Assembly (NCBI GenBank): GCA_910588855.1
Contig: CAJUSR010000001.1
Span: 230,611-294,610, forward strand
Reading direction: 5' to 3'
DNA from: an uncultured Kineothrix sp.
Lineage (GTDB): Bacteria > Bacillota > Clostridia > Lachnospirales > Lachnospiraceae
DNA: 64,000 nucleotides
The translations under genes were made by a program, and so were the position numbers. The notes under the pieces are model-generated. The model made no database searches. It was not told where the DNA came from and saw nothing but the letters and a program-made list of their open reading frames with translations. Numbering within the stretch: position 1 is the first letter of the stretch; each line of letters starts with the position of its first letter. Below are positions 1-8,683 of this stretch, piece after piece.

Positions 1-1086
1 TTTTTCCGCCGTTTCCCTTGCATGATACTTTGGCATGGATTCGCTTTTATATGTATTTTCATGCTCTTCATCTATAATAATCGCCCCTAAATGGGGGAAT
101 GGGGTAAAAAGGGCGGACCTGGGGCCAATCATCACATCGATTTCCCCTTTTTTTGCCCGTTCCCACTGGTCATACTTTTCCCCCTGAGAAAGTGTGGAAT
201 TTATCACCGATACCCGCTCTTTAAAACGTACATAAAAACGTAGCAGAGTCTGGTAAGTTAAAGCAATTTCAGGAATTAACACAATCGCCTGTCTGCCCCG
301 TTTGATTATGCCTTCAATCACCGCAAGATAAACCTCCGTTTTCCCGCTTCCTGTTATTCCATATATCAAACAGGTATCCCTTTTCCCCAAATCGAAATCG
401 CGCAAAATCCCGTCCGCCGCCTGCTGCTGCCCGGCATTCAGTTCTTTCTTCCTCCCATAATCCCCCATTCTGGAATCTACGGTTTCTCCGTTAATTTTTA
501 CCGGATTCCGGTAACCACTTTTTACAATAATGCCTAAAGCCCCTTGTTTTTCCAAACTTCTAATTGTCTGGGATGAGATATGGAGCTTCCCCGTTATCAG
601 CGGCATAGGAAGTTCCCCCATCCGTATCAGCTCCTGCAAAAGCCTGGCCTTCGCAGTCTGTTTCTTGTTGACGCATATTTGGAGCAAATCTTTTGCTTCT
701 TCGCCGGAAAGCAATAGCTTGCAGCTTCTTGTTTCCTGCCCTTTTATCTTTCTCTTTACAGGCAGGACGGTTTTCAGTGCTGTTATCATCGTAGAACCGT
801 ACTGTTCCTTCATCCATGAGGCAAGGGCGATGCAATCCGCTTCCGCTTCCATCCCTTTTTCTTCCACGTCCGCAATCTCCTTGAGCTTTTCCGGCGCATA
901 TTCTGCTTTCTTCCTGAGCCCAATCACATACCCTTTCCTGAGATGGTTCCCCTTGCCGAAAGGAACGGAAACGCATGTGCCTGCTTTTACCTTCCCCTGC
1001 AGCCTTTCCGGGATGATATATTGAAATGTTTTGTCCAGTTTTTCGTGGGAAATATCTATTATAATGTCTGCAAATCTTCCTTCCAT
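1..1086 (-). CDS. priA: Primosomal protein N' (PriA helicase), C-terminus beyond the left edge
   Basis: PriA is the 3'-5' helicase that restarts stalled replication forks. The 362 codons present run from ATG at 1086 to the window edge. The start reads MEGRFADIIIDISHEKL, typical of the PriA N-terminal DNA-binding domain, and is preceded by AAAGGAGCGGGG. The helicase core follows with Walker A GITGSGKTE (about 300-360 on the plus strand) and the DEEH box near position 70, followed by the family-typical TYKSES segment. The zinc-binding cysteines and last helicase motifs would lie outside the window. The start overlaps the end of murE by 28 bases, so the two are probably translated from one transcript. 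Identification rests on motifs and is firm. Confidence 0.93.
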   Translation of the reverse strand, partial: MEGRFADIIIDISHEKLDKTFQYIIPERLQGKVKAGTCVSVPFGKGNHLRKGYVIGLRKKAEYAPEKLKEIADVEEKGMEAEADCIALASWMKEQYGSTMITALKTVLPVKRKIKGQETRSCKLLLSGEEAKDLLQICVNKKQTAKARLLQELIRMGELPMPLITGKLHISSQTIRSLEKQGALGIIVKSGYRNPVKINGETVDSRMGDYGRKKELNAGQQQAADGILRDFDLGKRDTCLIYGITGSGKTEVYLAVIEGIIKRGRQAIVLIPEIALTYQTLLRFYVRFKERVSVINSTLSQGEKYDQWERAKKGEIDVMIGPRSALFTPFPHLGAIIIDEEHENTYKSESMPKYHARETAEK

Positions 1087-2552
1087 CCCCGCTCCTTTAA
1101 TATATCCCGGATCAGGTCTCTTTCATCCATAGGATACTTTACCCCTTTGATTTCCTGATAATCCTCATGCCCTTTGCCTGCAAGGACAATAATATCCCCC
1201 GGCTCCCCATGATCTATAGCATAGGCAATCGCCTCCTTGCGGTCGCAGATTTCCACATATTCCCCTCCGGTTTTACCGATGCCGACCTTAATATCCTCAA
1301 TGATATCCTGAGGCTCTTCAAACCTTGGGTTATCCGAAGTAACAATTGTCAAATCCGCCAGTTTCCCGCTGACTTCCCCCATCTCATATCTTCTTAATTT
1401 GGAACGGTTGCCCCCGCAGCCGAACAGGCAGACCAAACGGTTTGGCTCATATTCCTTTAAAGTGCCAAGCAGGCTCTCCAAACTCATGGCATTATGGGCA
1501 TAATCTATCATCAAAGTAAACGCATCGGATACTTTTACCATCTCAATCCGCCCCTTCACCTTTACTTCCAAAAATGCCTTTCTAATTTTATCCTCTTCCA
1601 CACCGAAATGCCTGCATATAGCGATAGCGGTGAGCGCATTATAAACGCTGAACCTGCCCGGTGTCGTCACTTCCACCGTAAAGTCCATCAACCCTTTCAC
1701 ATCAAAAAGAGCCCCCAGCTCCCCCGGTTTTTTTACCAGCCGTAAATTCTCGGCCCGTAAATCGGCTCCGCTGTCAAACCCATAAGTCTCTATCTGGCAT
1801 GTATGCCCTGCAATTACCTTTTCATAATGGATATCGTCCTTATTTACAATCCCTACCCTGCATTGGCGAAACAACAGCCCTTTGCACATCAAATATTCTT
1901 CAAAATCCGCATGCTCGTTTGGCCCGATATGATCCGGCTCGATATTGGTAAAAATGCCGAAATCAAACATAAACCCTTGCGTCCTATGGAGCTTCAGCCC
2001 CTGGGAAGAAACCTCCATCACTACTGCATCGCAGCCTTCCTCCGCCATCTCATACAAATATTCCTGCAAAAGATAAGATTCAGGCGTAGTATTCACCGCA
2101 TGGATTCTCCTCTCTCCAATAATCACTTCTATCGTTCCAATCAGCCCTACCTTGTGCCCTGCATTCTCCAAAATGGACTTTACCAGATAGGTGGTCGTGG
2201 TTTTTCCTTTCGTTCCCGTAATACCGATGATTTTCATCCGTTTTTCGGGATTTCCGAACCAGGCTGCCGAAATATACGCCATAGCATAACGGGTATCTTC
2301 CACCCGGATTACCGTTACACCTTCCATCCCTTCCATAGGGATATCCTTCTCCGTTACAAGAACCTTCGCCCCTTTCTTTACAGCCTCCAGGGCAAAATCA
2401 TGCCCATCTGCATTTGCCCCCGCTATACAAAGGAACAGGCATCCTGCCGTAATCTTTCTGGAGTCATATACCACCCTGTCCACACATACATCCATCGGCC
2501 CGGCTACACATTTATACTCTATCTTCTCCAATAACTGCTTTAATTCTCTCAT
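1059..2552 (-). CDS. murE: UDP-MurNAc-L-Ala-D-Glu:meso-DAP ligase (MurE)
   Basis: Cytoplasmic Mur ligase adding the third amino acid to the peptidoglycan stem peptide with ATP. The 497-residue protein shows the N-terminal uridine-binding domain (VYDSRKITAGCLF), the ATP-binding loop GITGTKGKTTTT, the Mur motif NTTPES, MEVSSQGL and FTNIEPDHIG, and the C-terminal DNPR motif that in this family marks specificity for meso-diaminopimelate rather than lysine. A start four codons upstream (2564) is possible; 2552 gives a conventional MRELKQLL N-terminus behind GAGGG. It is followed by priA with overlap. A long leader of nearly 300 bases separates it from the nearest good promoter match. Confidence 0.95.
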   Translation of the reverse strand: MRELKQLLEKIEYKCVAGPMDVCVDRVVYDSRKITAGCLFLCIAGANADGHDFALEAVKKGAKVLVTEKDIPMEGMEGVTVIRVEDTRYAMAYISAAWFGNPEKRMKIIGITGTKGKTTTTYLVKSILENAGHKVGLIGTIEVIIGERRIHAVNTTPESYLLQEYLYEMAEEGCDAVVMEVSSQGLKLHRTQGFMFDFGIFTNIEPDHIGPNEHADFEEYLMCKGLLFRQCRVGIVNKDDIHYEKVIAGHTCQIETYGFDSGADLRAENLRLVKKPGELGALFDVKGLMDFTVEVTTPGRFSVYNALTAIAICRHFGVEEDKIRKAFLEVKVKGRIEMVKVSDAFTLMIDYAHNAMSLESLLGTLKEYEPNRLVCLFGCGGNRSKLRRYEMGEVSGKLADLTIVTSDNPRFEEPQDIIEDIKVGIGKTGGEYVEICDRKEAIAYAIDHGEPGDIIVLAGKGHEDYQEIKGVKYPMDERDLIRDILKERGWKEDLQTL

Positions 2553-2844
2553 ATACCCTCGCATCCTGTCCTTGCTTCATATTTCATTTCATATTTGCCC
2601 GTTCTTCCATACTTCTGCCCTAACTTCACGCTTTGCAATAACTTCACGGTTTGCAATCCGGTTTCCGGACGTCATCATATCCGCTTTTCAAACAATTGCA
2701 AAAGCCGGTTCTTCCAAGAATGGAATGGTTCCCATCCAAATCCATTCCATTCATAAAATCCATTTAAAATCCAATTGCATCCTTATTGGAAAACCGGATA
2801 CGATGATGGCCCAAAACCGGATAACCGGTACTCCGCATGAATAA

Positions 2845-2873
2845 AGAATATCATGTAACATCACATTTTTCAA
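2845..2873 (-). promoter_or_regulatory. Putative sigma-A promoter for murE-priA
   Basis: On the minus strand a TTGAAA -35 box (2868-2873) is followed after 17 bases by TATTCT (2845-2850). It lies about 290 bases before the murE start, so the leader would be long. Confidence 0.35.
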
Positions 2874-3035
2874 CGTTTCCCCTCTAAGTATCCCCTTATT
2901 TCCAAAAGCTTTAAAAGTTTTTAATTAATTTTATTTTTTTTACATAATTTAAACACATTTTGAACACATTTAGGCTTTATAGTTTAATCAGATAGTTGAA
3001 AAACTCACTATCTCCCCCCTCATAAGAAATATATG

Positions 3036-3059
3036 AAAAGTCCGGTTCGCCGGACTTTT
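3036..3059 (-). terminator. Rho-independent terminator after the PfkB-family gene
   Basis: A perfect 10-bp stem AAAAGTCCGG / CCGGACTTTT with a four-base loop, U-rich on both sides, 30 bases downstream of the kinase stop codon. Its symmetry makes it usable in both directions. Confidence 0.75.
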
Positions 3060-3089
3060 CCGCATGTCATCTTTTCTCAAATTTATCTT

Positions 3090-4016
3090 TTATCTTTTCT
3101 CAATCTGCACCTTTTCCAGCAGTTCTTCTGCCAGTTCCAAAGAAATATCCCCGCTTTCCAATGTTGCCGTATGGGCTGCCGATATCGCCGCCGCCCTTTT
3201 CAAAGCCGTGTAATCATCTTCCCCTTTCAGCAAAGACATCGCATAAGACGCCACTACGCTGTCGCCGCACCCTACCGTATTGATTGCCTTTACCGCAGGG
3301 GGTTTTGCCCAAAGCATCTCTTTTTCCGTCACGGAAAGCAATCCTTTCTTCCCCAGGGAAACAAAGACATGCTCAATCCCTCTTCGGCATAATTTCTTTG
3401 CCGCTTCCCCCAGCTCCCCTATATCCTTTAGTCTATGCCCCACCAGATATTCCAGTTCCTTCTGGTTCGGCTTAATCATAAACGGCACTGCCTTAATCCC
3501 ATGCAAAAGCGCTTCCCCGCTGGTATCCAAAATACACCGCAGACCTGCTTCCTTCCCCATCTCTACAAGCTGCCCATAAATATCAGCCGGTATCCCTTTG
3601 GCTACACTCCCCGACATAATCACCAGCCCGCATTCGCCCACCGCTTTTTTATAGTCTTCCATAAACCGTTCCAGCTCCTGCGCCGATACGGTCGGACCCG
3701 GCTCCAAAACCTCCGTCACATAACCGTCTTCGGCAATAATATTGATGCTGCTCCTGGTTTCCCCCGCCACCTTTGTAAAACGGCATTCCGCATGGATTTC
3801 TTCCATACACTCCTCAATAAACTGCCCTGTATAACCGCCCAGAAACCCGGCCGTCATTACTTCATAACCATACTGGCGCAATATCTTAGCTACATTGATG
3901 CCCTTTCCTCCCGCAATGTTGTTCACCGTCCGCATACGGTTTACCTGCCCCAACATCAGGGAGCCCGTCGTATAAGTTTTATCCACTGCCGGATTCAATG
4001 TTATTGTTAAAATCAT
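3090..4016 (-). CDS. 1-phosphofructokinase-family sugar kinase (PfkB family)
   Basis: ATP-dependent kinase of the PfkB/ribokinase fold acting on a phosphorylated ketohexose (fructose 1-phosphate, tagatose 6-phosphate or similar). The 308-residue protein starts MILTITLNPAVDKT, carries the NNIAGGKGINVAK substrate motif near residue 35 and the C-terminal NTVGCGDS motif containing the catalytic Asp; the usual GAGDS is GCGDS here. The ATG at 4016 follows GAGGTGGATA. A longer reading frame begins 11 codons upstream but lacks a good binding site. A second paralogue, fruK at 48853, sits in a proper fructose operon, so this copy may serve another substrate. It lies 66 bases after recJ and may share its transcript. 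Confidence 0.85.
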   Translation of the reverse strand: MILTITLNPAVDKTYTTGSLMLGQVNRMRTVNNIAGGKGINVAKILRQYGYEVMTAGFLGGYTGQFIEECMEEIHAECRFTKVAGETRSSINIIAEDGYVTEVLEPGPTVSAQELERFMEDYKKAVGECGLVIMSGSVAKGIPADIYGQLVEMGKEAGLRCILDTSGEALLHGIKAVPFMIKPNQKELEYLVGHRLKDIGELGEAAKKLCRRGIEHVFVSLGKKGLLSVTEKEMLWAKPPAVKAINTVGCGDSVVASYAMSLLKGEDDYTALKRAAAISAAHTATLESGDISLELAEELLEKVQIEKR

Positions 4017-4082
4017 TATCCACCTCGTTTCTGCAATGCCGTCTGGCATGCGGTGTGCTAAGTCCTCGTACGTTTATAACTA

Positions 4083-5843
4083 TCAACGGTAGCCGCGCAT
4101 AACAATCTGTATGCTTTCCCGCCCTCCATAACGGTTAATGTCCGGATAATAAAGGATGCTGACGGGAATGTCCACCCGTTCCCCGCTGTAAAGACGGTTG
4201 ACCATATATCCCCCTGCTTTTTCCTCCAGAAAACCGTGAAAAGCTTCCAAATCCCCAAAATACATCATATCATAAAAGCGTCCGCCTCCGTCGGTTACCC
4301 AATATTTTCCCACATTCCTATTTTTCCCCATAATCCTGCCGTTTAAAATATGCACATCCTTTTGGGCAAAAACCGGCTTCGTATTCCCTATCCCAAACGG
4401 TTCCAGCAGCTCTAATTCTTCTATCAACCCTTTGGAAATATAGGACAAAGGCATTGCCACATCAATATGTACCTTTTCTTCCAAATCTTCCGGCGTCAAA
4501 CGGCATTTCCCATTGATTTTTTCCCGGAAGGCATCCACATCCTTCTCCTGCATGGAGAGCCCGGCCGCCATTTTATGCCCTCCGTACTTCGTAAAAAATT
4601 CTTTGCAGCCTGTCATTTCCTCATACATATGATAGCCTTCTATCGAACGCCCTGAGCCTTTTACCCCTTCTTCCCCTTTTGTCAGTATAAAAGCAGGCTT
4701 TCCGTACTTTTCGCGGATTCTCCCCGCAATAATCCCCGCCAGGCTTTCATGCACTTCGGGCAGATAGACCACCAGCACCCTATCCTTTTCCAAACCGTTT
4801 CTTTCAATGCAGGCGACCGCTTCTTCCGCTCCTTTTACTGTCATCTCTTTCCGGATATCGTTCAAGTTCTTAAGTTCTGCCGCCAGGGCTACCGCCTCCC
4901 CCCTTTCGCTGCTTTGCAGAAGCGCCAACGCCCGTTTTGCCGTATCCAACCGCCCCGTAGCGTTCATACAGGGCCCAAGGATAAAACCGATATGATAAGC
5001 GGAAACCTTTTCCGCCTCTATCCCGCAAACCTCCATCAACGCTTTCAAGCCAAGGTTCTTCGTATGCCGCATATTCTTAAGCCCGCATTTTACAATAATA
5101 CGGTTCTCATCCTTCAGCTCCATCAAATCGCATACCGTGGCAAAGGCTGCTATTTCCAGCAGTTCTTCCAAAATCTCTTTTTTCCCATACTCTTCCAAAA
5201 GCTGCTGTACCAGTTTATAAGCCACAACCGCACCGCATATATTTTTGCAAGGATACCCGCAGTCTTCCCTTTTCGGGTCCACAACTGCCGCCGCTTCCGG
5301 CAGCAAGTACATCCGGCTCCCATCCTCCCCTTCCTCATAAGGGATTTCATGGTGATCTGTCACGACCACCGTTAGACCGAGCTGTCTGCCATAGGCAATC
5401 TGGGCGGCGGCGGCAATCCCATTGTCACAAGTCACCACCGTATCAATCCCGTCCTTAGCCGCATCCTCGAGCAAGGATTCATTTAGCCCATATCCGTCTT
5501 TCACCCGATGAGGGATTACCGTATCCGCCCTTGCTCCGCACACACTAAGCCCTTTCAGCAAAACATAAGAGGCGCAAATGCCGTCCGCATCATAATCCCC
5601 AATAATACGGATTTTCGCCCCGGATGCAATCTTATCTTTCAAAACCTCAACGGCCCTGTCCATATCCTTCAAAAGCGTAGGAGAATACAAATCCTCCACA
5701 CCTCCATCCAGATATTTCCGTATCTCCTCATCCCCCACCACATCACGGTTCCGAATCAATCTGGCAATCACCGGGTCTATCTTATATTGCTCCGCCATCT
5801 TTTGAAAATCCGCCCTTTTCGCCGCCACCAACCACTGCGCCAT
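4083..5843 (-). CDS. recJ: Single-stranded-DNA-specific exonuclease RecJ
   Basis: A 5'-3' exonuclease of recombination and mismatch repair. The 586-residue protein has the DHH phosphoesterase motifs: DYDADG at residues 83-88, TCDNG, and TDHHE in the middle of domain I, then the DHHA1 region with GRLDTAKRALALL and a C-terminal OB-like domain. Length matches the short clostridial RecJ form. Start MAQWLVAAKRA is preceded by AAAGGAG and AGGGTG. In many Clostridia recJ directly precedes apt and relA; here these are about 35 kb away (41 kb), so the cluster has been rearranged. The preceding leader is unusual in composition (see the 5844-6141 entry). Confidence 0.94.
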   Translation of the reverse strand: MAQWLVAAKRADFQKMAEQYKIDPVIARLIRNRDVVGDEEIRKYLDGGVEDLYSPTLLKDMDRAVEVLKDKIASGAKIRIIGDYDADGICASYVLLKGLSVCGARADTVIPHRVKDGYGLNESLLEDAAKDGIDTVVTCDNGIAAAAQIAYGRQLGLTVVVTDHHEIPYEEGEDGSRMYLLPEAAAVVDPKREDCGYPCKNICGAVVAYKLVQQLLEEYGKKEILEELLEIAAFATVCDLMELKDENRIIVKCGLKNMRHTKNLGLKALMEVCGIEAEKVSAYHIGFILGPCMNATGRLDTAKRALALLQSSERGEAVALAAELKNLNDIRKEMTVKGAEEAVACIERNGLEKDRVLVVYLPEVHESLAGIIAGRIREKYGKPAFILTKGEEGVKGSGRSIEGYHMYEEMTGCKEFFTKYGGHKMAAGLSMQEKDVDAFREKINGKCRLTPEDLEEKVHIDVAMPLSYISKGLIEELELLEPFGIGNTKPVFAQKDVHILNGRIMGKNRNVGKYWVTDGGGRFYDMMYFGDLEAFHGFLEEKAGGYMVNRLYSGERVDIPVSILYYPDINRYGGRESIQIVMRGYR

Positions 5844-6141
5844 ATACCTACACCCTTTCTCCTTTCCCGTACATACCTACCCAGGCAATTGTAAACCCAA
5901 TCCACCCATCAAACATCCTCTCCCCTACTCTCCCCATCCCCAGACATTCCCCCTCTTTCGCCCCTCAAAAAATCACCCAACCAAAATCCCCATTACCATT
6001 ACCAATCCCAGCCCCCCAAAAACTAAAATTAAGACTAAAACCTAAAACTCAGACCAAAATCCAGACCACCCCCACCCATATCTCTCATTCTACCATCCAT
6101 ATTCCACCACTTCAAGACACATCGCCCTACAACAATAACAG
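5844..6141. other. Strand-skewed leader of recJ, almost free of G on the plus strand
   Basis: Between about 5880 and 6120 the plus strand is built almost only of A, C and T, so a recJ transcript through it would be nearly C-free and largely unstructured. No gene is visible. Short quasi-repeats such as CTAAAA and CCAATCC occur. Confidence 0.55.
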
Positions 6142-6263
6142 GCATTGAAAAAATTTTTTCTGCTTCGTTTTCTGTAGCCGGTTTTACTTAGCAGAATATC
6201 CAGCATCCCATTCTGCTTAGTAAAACCCTACAGAAAACCCTGCGGAGAAAATTATTTCAATGC
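6142..6263. repeat. Long imperfect hairpin between secDF and recJ
   Basis: Two arms of about 54 bases, roughly 85 percent complementary, close on a loop near 6200-6210. The core pairs GGTTTTACTTAGCAGAAT with ATTCTGCTTAGTAAAACC. The outer ends are GCATTGAAA and TTTCAATGC. It could end secDF transcription or be a miniature element; no target duplication is evident. Confidence 0.6.
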
Positions 6264-6303
6264 CCTTTCAATACCCTCTCTATACCCTCTCAACACTTTC
6301 CAC

Positions 6304-8556
6304 TTATTCTTTCTTATTACGTCCCATCTTCGTCCGGAATACATACCACAGTCCTCCGGTAATGCATACGGAAGAATACGTACCGCACATAATGCCTACC
6401 ATAAGAGGCAGGGCAAACTCCCGGATACTCGTTACCCCGAAGATATAAAGGGAAACCACCATAAAGAAAGTGGTCAACGATGTGAAAATACTTCTCGACA
6501 ATGTCTGGCTGATACTGTTATTTACCATCTCCTGCAAATCGCCCTTTTTGCCCATCGACACAAGATTTTCGCGTATCCTGTCAAAAATTACGATAGTAGC
6601 ATTAATGGAATAACCAACGATTGTCAGCATACAAGCGATAAAGGTGCTTCCTACGGATACTCTGGCAAAAGCATAAAAAGCCAGCACTACAAGCACATCG
6701 TGTACCAGTGCAAGGACTGCACTCGTTCCGAACCGGATATCCTTAAAGCGGAACCAAATATAAACCAACATCAACGCTGTGGCAATTAAAATAGCAACCA
6801 CGGCATCCGACTGCATTTCGCTGCTGATTGTGGAGCTGATGGTTTCTGCCGTGATCTTTTCTGCATCCACTGCAAAGTTTTGCACCATGACATCCTTAAA
6901 CTGCTCCCGCTCTTCTACTGTCAATGTCCTCGTTTTAAAGATAACTTCATTAGTTCCCGCTACCTTCTGCGTCTGTACATTGCCGTCCCCTGTAATCGCT
7001 TCAATGAGAGGCGTCACATTGCTGTCAATATCCTCAATCGACTTGTCTTCGTTAAAAGTCACATTGGTAGATGTACCCCCTACAAACTCAAGGCTATAAT
7101 TCAACGCACTACCCTTTGATGATTTGTTGACGCCCATCATCACAAACCCGGCCAGGATAACCGCTGCGGAAGCGGCAAAGAAAACTGTCTTCTTTGACAG
7201 GAAAGAAATTGTCTTCTTTTCTTTCCCCACCCCATAAAGGGATACTTTCTTAAGCCCGACCGCATACATCGCTTTCATCAATTGCTTGGTAATTACCAAT
7301 GCCGTAAACATGGACAGCACAATGCCGAGCGCCAATGTCTGGGCAAAACCTTTCACGCTGCCGGAACCCATAATCCATAACACCGCAGCTGCAATAAACG
7401 TGGTACAGTTCCCGTCCCAAATCGCAGAAAAAGCTTTCTCAAACCCTATTTTTATGGCAGACTGGACGGTTTTCCCCGTTGCCAGCTCCTCCCTTATCCT
7501 TGCAAAAATAATTACATTGGCATCCACTGCCATACCGATGGAGAGGATAATACCTGCTATCCCCGGCAAAGTTAAAGTTATTTCCAGCAAATTCAACAGG
7601 ATTACTATCAGAGCCGTATAAATGCCAAGTGCAATGCTCGCGGCAATACCCATTACCCAATATATTGCTACCATAAATATAACAACCAGGGCAAACCCTA
7701 CGGCCGCTGCTTTTAAGCTGGTGCTGATAGCCGCACTGCCAAGCTGCGCCCCAACTACATTGGAGCGGAGTTCTTCCAGTTCCAGCTTCAGTCCGCCGAT
7801 ACGGATAGTCGAAGCCAAAGCATCTGCTTCCTCATAGGTGAAGCTGCCCGTAATCTGGGCGTTTCCATCGCTAATCACCGAGTTTACCATCGGCGCGCTG
7901 ATAATCTTGTCATCATAATAAATAGCCAGGCTTTCCTGTTTCTCATATGCCCTTGACGTAGCATCCGCAAATTTCTTTGTTCCCTCTTTGGTCATAGTCA
8001 GTTCTACAATATTCTGCAGATTCTGCATATTGTCGTTTCCGCTGACAGCCCTTGCATCCATAACATCCGTTCCCACCAGCATGATGGAGCCGTCCGTCTG
8101 CAGTTCATCAATCCCTTTCAGCAGAAAATAAGCCCATTCCCCATTTTCATCCATAGTAGCCGTATAGTTTAAGTTCCCTTCCGGGTCTGTTTCCGAAATA
8201 AAGTACAATGAACCTGGTTTCCCCAAATCTTCCAAAATCGCATTGGCATCGGAAACGCCCGGGATTTCGATGTTAATCCTGTCATCCCCCTCCTGATAAA
8301 CCTGCGCTTCGGTACTATATTTCTCCACACGTTTCTGCAGCTTATAAATCGTATCCGCCATATCCTCTTTGGAAGGTTCTTCCTCCCCTACTACCTGATA
8401 AGTAATGCTTACCCCACCTGCAAGGTCCAGCCCAAGCTTAATGCCGGATGCCGCCCCTGCCTTCTCGGTTCCGATGCCGGATGCCGCAGTGTAAGAAAGA
8501 CCGCACAAAAGCAGGACCATTACAAGCAAGACAATAATCGCCTTATTTTTTTTCAT
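6304..8556 (-). CDS. secDF: Fused protein translocase subunit SecDF
   Basis: Integral membrane RND-type partner of SecYEG that uses the proton gradient to complete protein export. The 750-residue chain joins SecD (N-terminal membrane helix VLLVMVLLLCGLSY, large periplasmic-side P1 domain, D1 motif LGLDLAGGVS, then five membrane helices with GIAGIILSIGMAVDANVIIF) to SecF (second N-terminal helix near residue 465, SLEFVGGTS, and five helices with YSINATIVIFDRIRENL). I place the start at 8556 (MKKNKAIIVLLV); codons upstream of it are part of a dispersed repeat and not conserved protein. Downstream of scfB as in other Clostridia, where SecD and SecF may be separate genes. Confidence 0.93.
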   Translation of the reverse strand: MKKNKAIIVLLVMVLLLCGLSYTAASGIGTEKAGAASGIKLGLDLAGGVSITYQVVGEEEPSKEDMADTIYKLQKRVEKYSTEAQVYQEGDDRINIEIPGVSDANAILEDLGKPGSLYFISETDPEGNLNYTATMDENGEWAYFLLKGIDELQTDGSIMLVGTDVMDARAVSGNDNMQNLQNIVELTMTKEGTKKFADATSRAYEKQESLAIYYDDKIISAPMVNSVISDGNAQITGSFTYEEADALASTIRIGGLKLELEELRSNVVGAQLGSAAISTSLKAAAVGFALVVIFMVAIYWVMGIAASIALGIYTALIVILLNLLEITLTLPGIAGIILSIGMAVDANVIIFARIREELATGKTVQSAIKIGFEKAFSAIWDGNCTTFIAAAVLWIMGSGSVKGFAQTLALGIVLSMFTALVITKQLMKAMYAVGLKKVSLYGVGKEKKTISFLSKKTVFFAASAAVILAGFVMMGVNKSSKGSALNYSLEFVGGTSTNVTFNEDKSIEDIDSNVTPLIEAITGDGNVQTQKVAGTNEVIFKTRTLTVEEREQFKDVMVQNFAVDAEKITAETISSTISSEMQSDAVVAILIATALMLVYIWFRFKDIRFGTSAVLALVHDVLVVLAFYAFARVSVGSTFIACMLTIVGYSINATIVIFDRIRENLVSMGKKGDLQEMVNNSISQTLSRSIFTSLTTFFMVVSLYIFGVTSIREFALPLMVGIMCGTYSSVCITGGLWYVFRTKMGRNKKE

Positions 8557-8557
8557 T

Positions 8558-8671
8558 TTTAACCCCATTTCTACGCGGCTTTGTTGCGCAAAGCCAATTT
8601 CATTTGGCTTACAAGTTTGTGGATGCCGCGCAGACACAAACTTGGGATTGAAAATTTTTAATTTTCAATCT
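8558..8671 (-). repeat. Leader-like palindromic repeat, copy 1 (before secDF)
   Basis: A 114-bp block ending two bases before the secDF start codon and matching 37791-37886 before the glycerate kinase gene. It contains three potential stems: GATTGAAAATT / AATTTTCAATC, AAGTTTGTG / CACAAACTT, and AAGCCAA / TTTGGCTT (the last only in this copy). It ends in a shared TGGGGTTAAA that precedes ATG. Confidence 0.75.
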
Positions 8672-8683
8672 TTCTCCTCTTTC

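Larger units (their letters stand above)
2553..3089. other. Gene-free interval between murE and the PfkB-family gene
   Basis: No supported gene. It holds a putative murE promoter (2845-2873), short near-repeats of CTTCACGSTTTGCAATAA around 2630-2660, an AT-rich stretch at 2890-3000, and a terminator hairpin at 3036-3059. Reading frames here lack ribosome binding sites and family resemblance. Confidence 0.6.

Noticed and set aside
560..976. 138-codon minus-strand frame near the left edge
   Set aside because: It is out of frame with the clear PriA reading frame covering the same DNA.
2572..2844. 90-codon plus-strand frame upstream of murE
   Set aside because: No RBS, low-complexity repeats, and it covers the likely murE leader.
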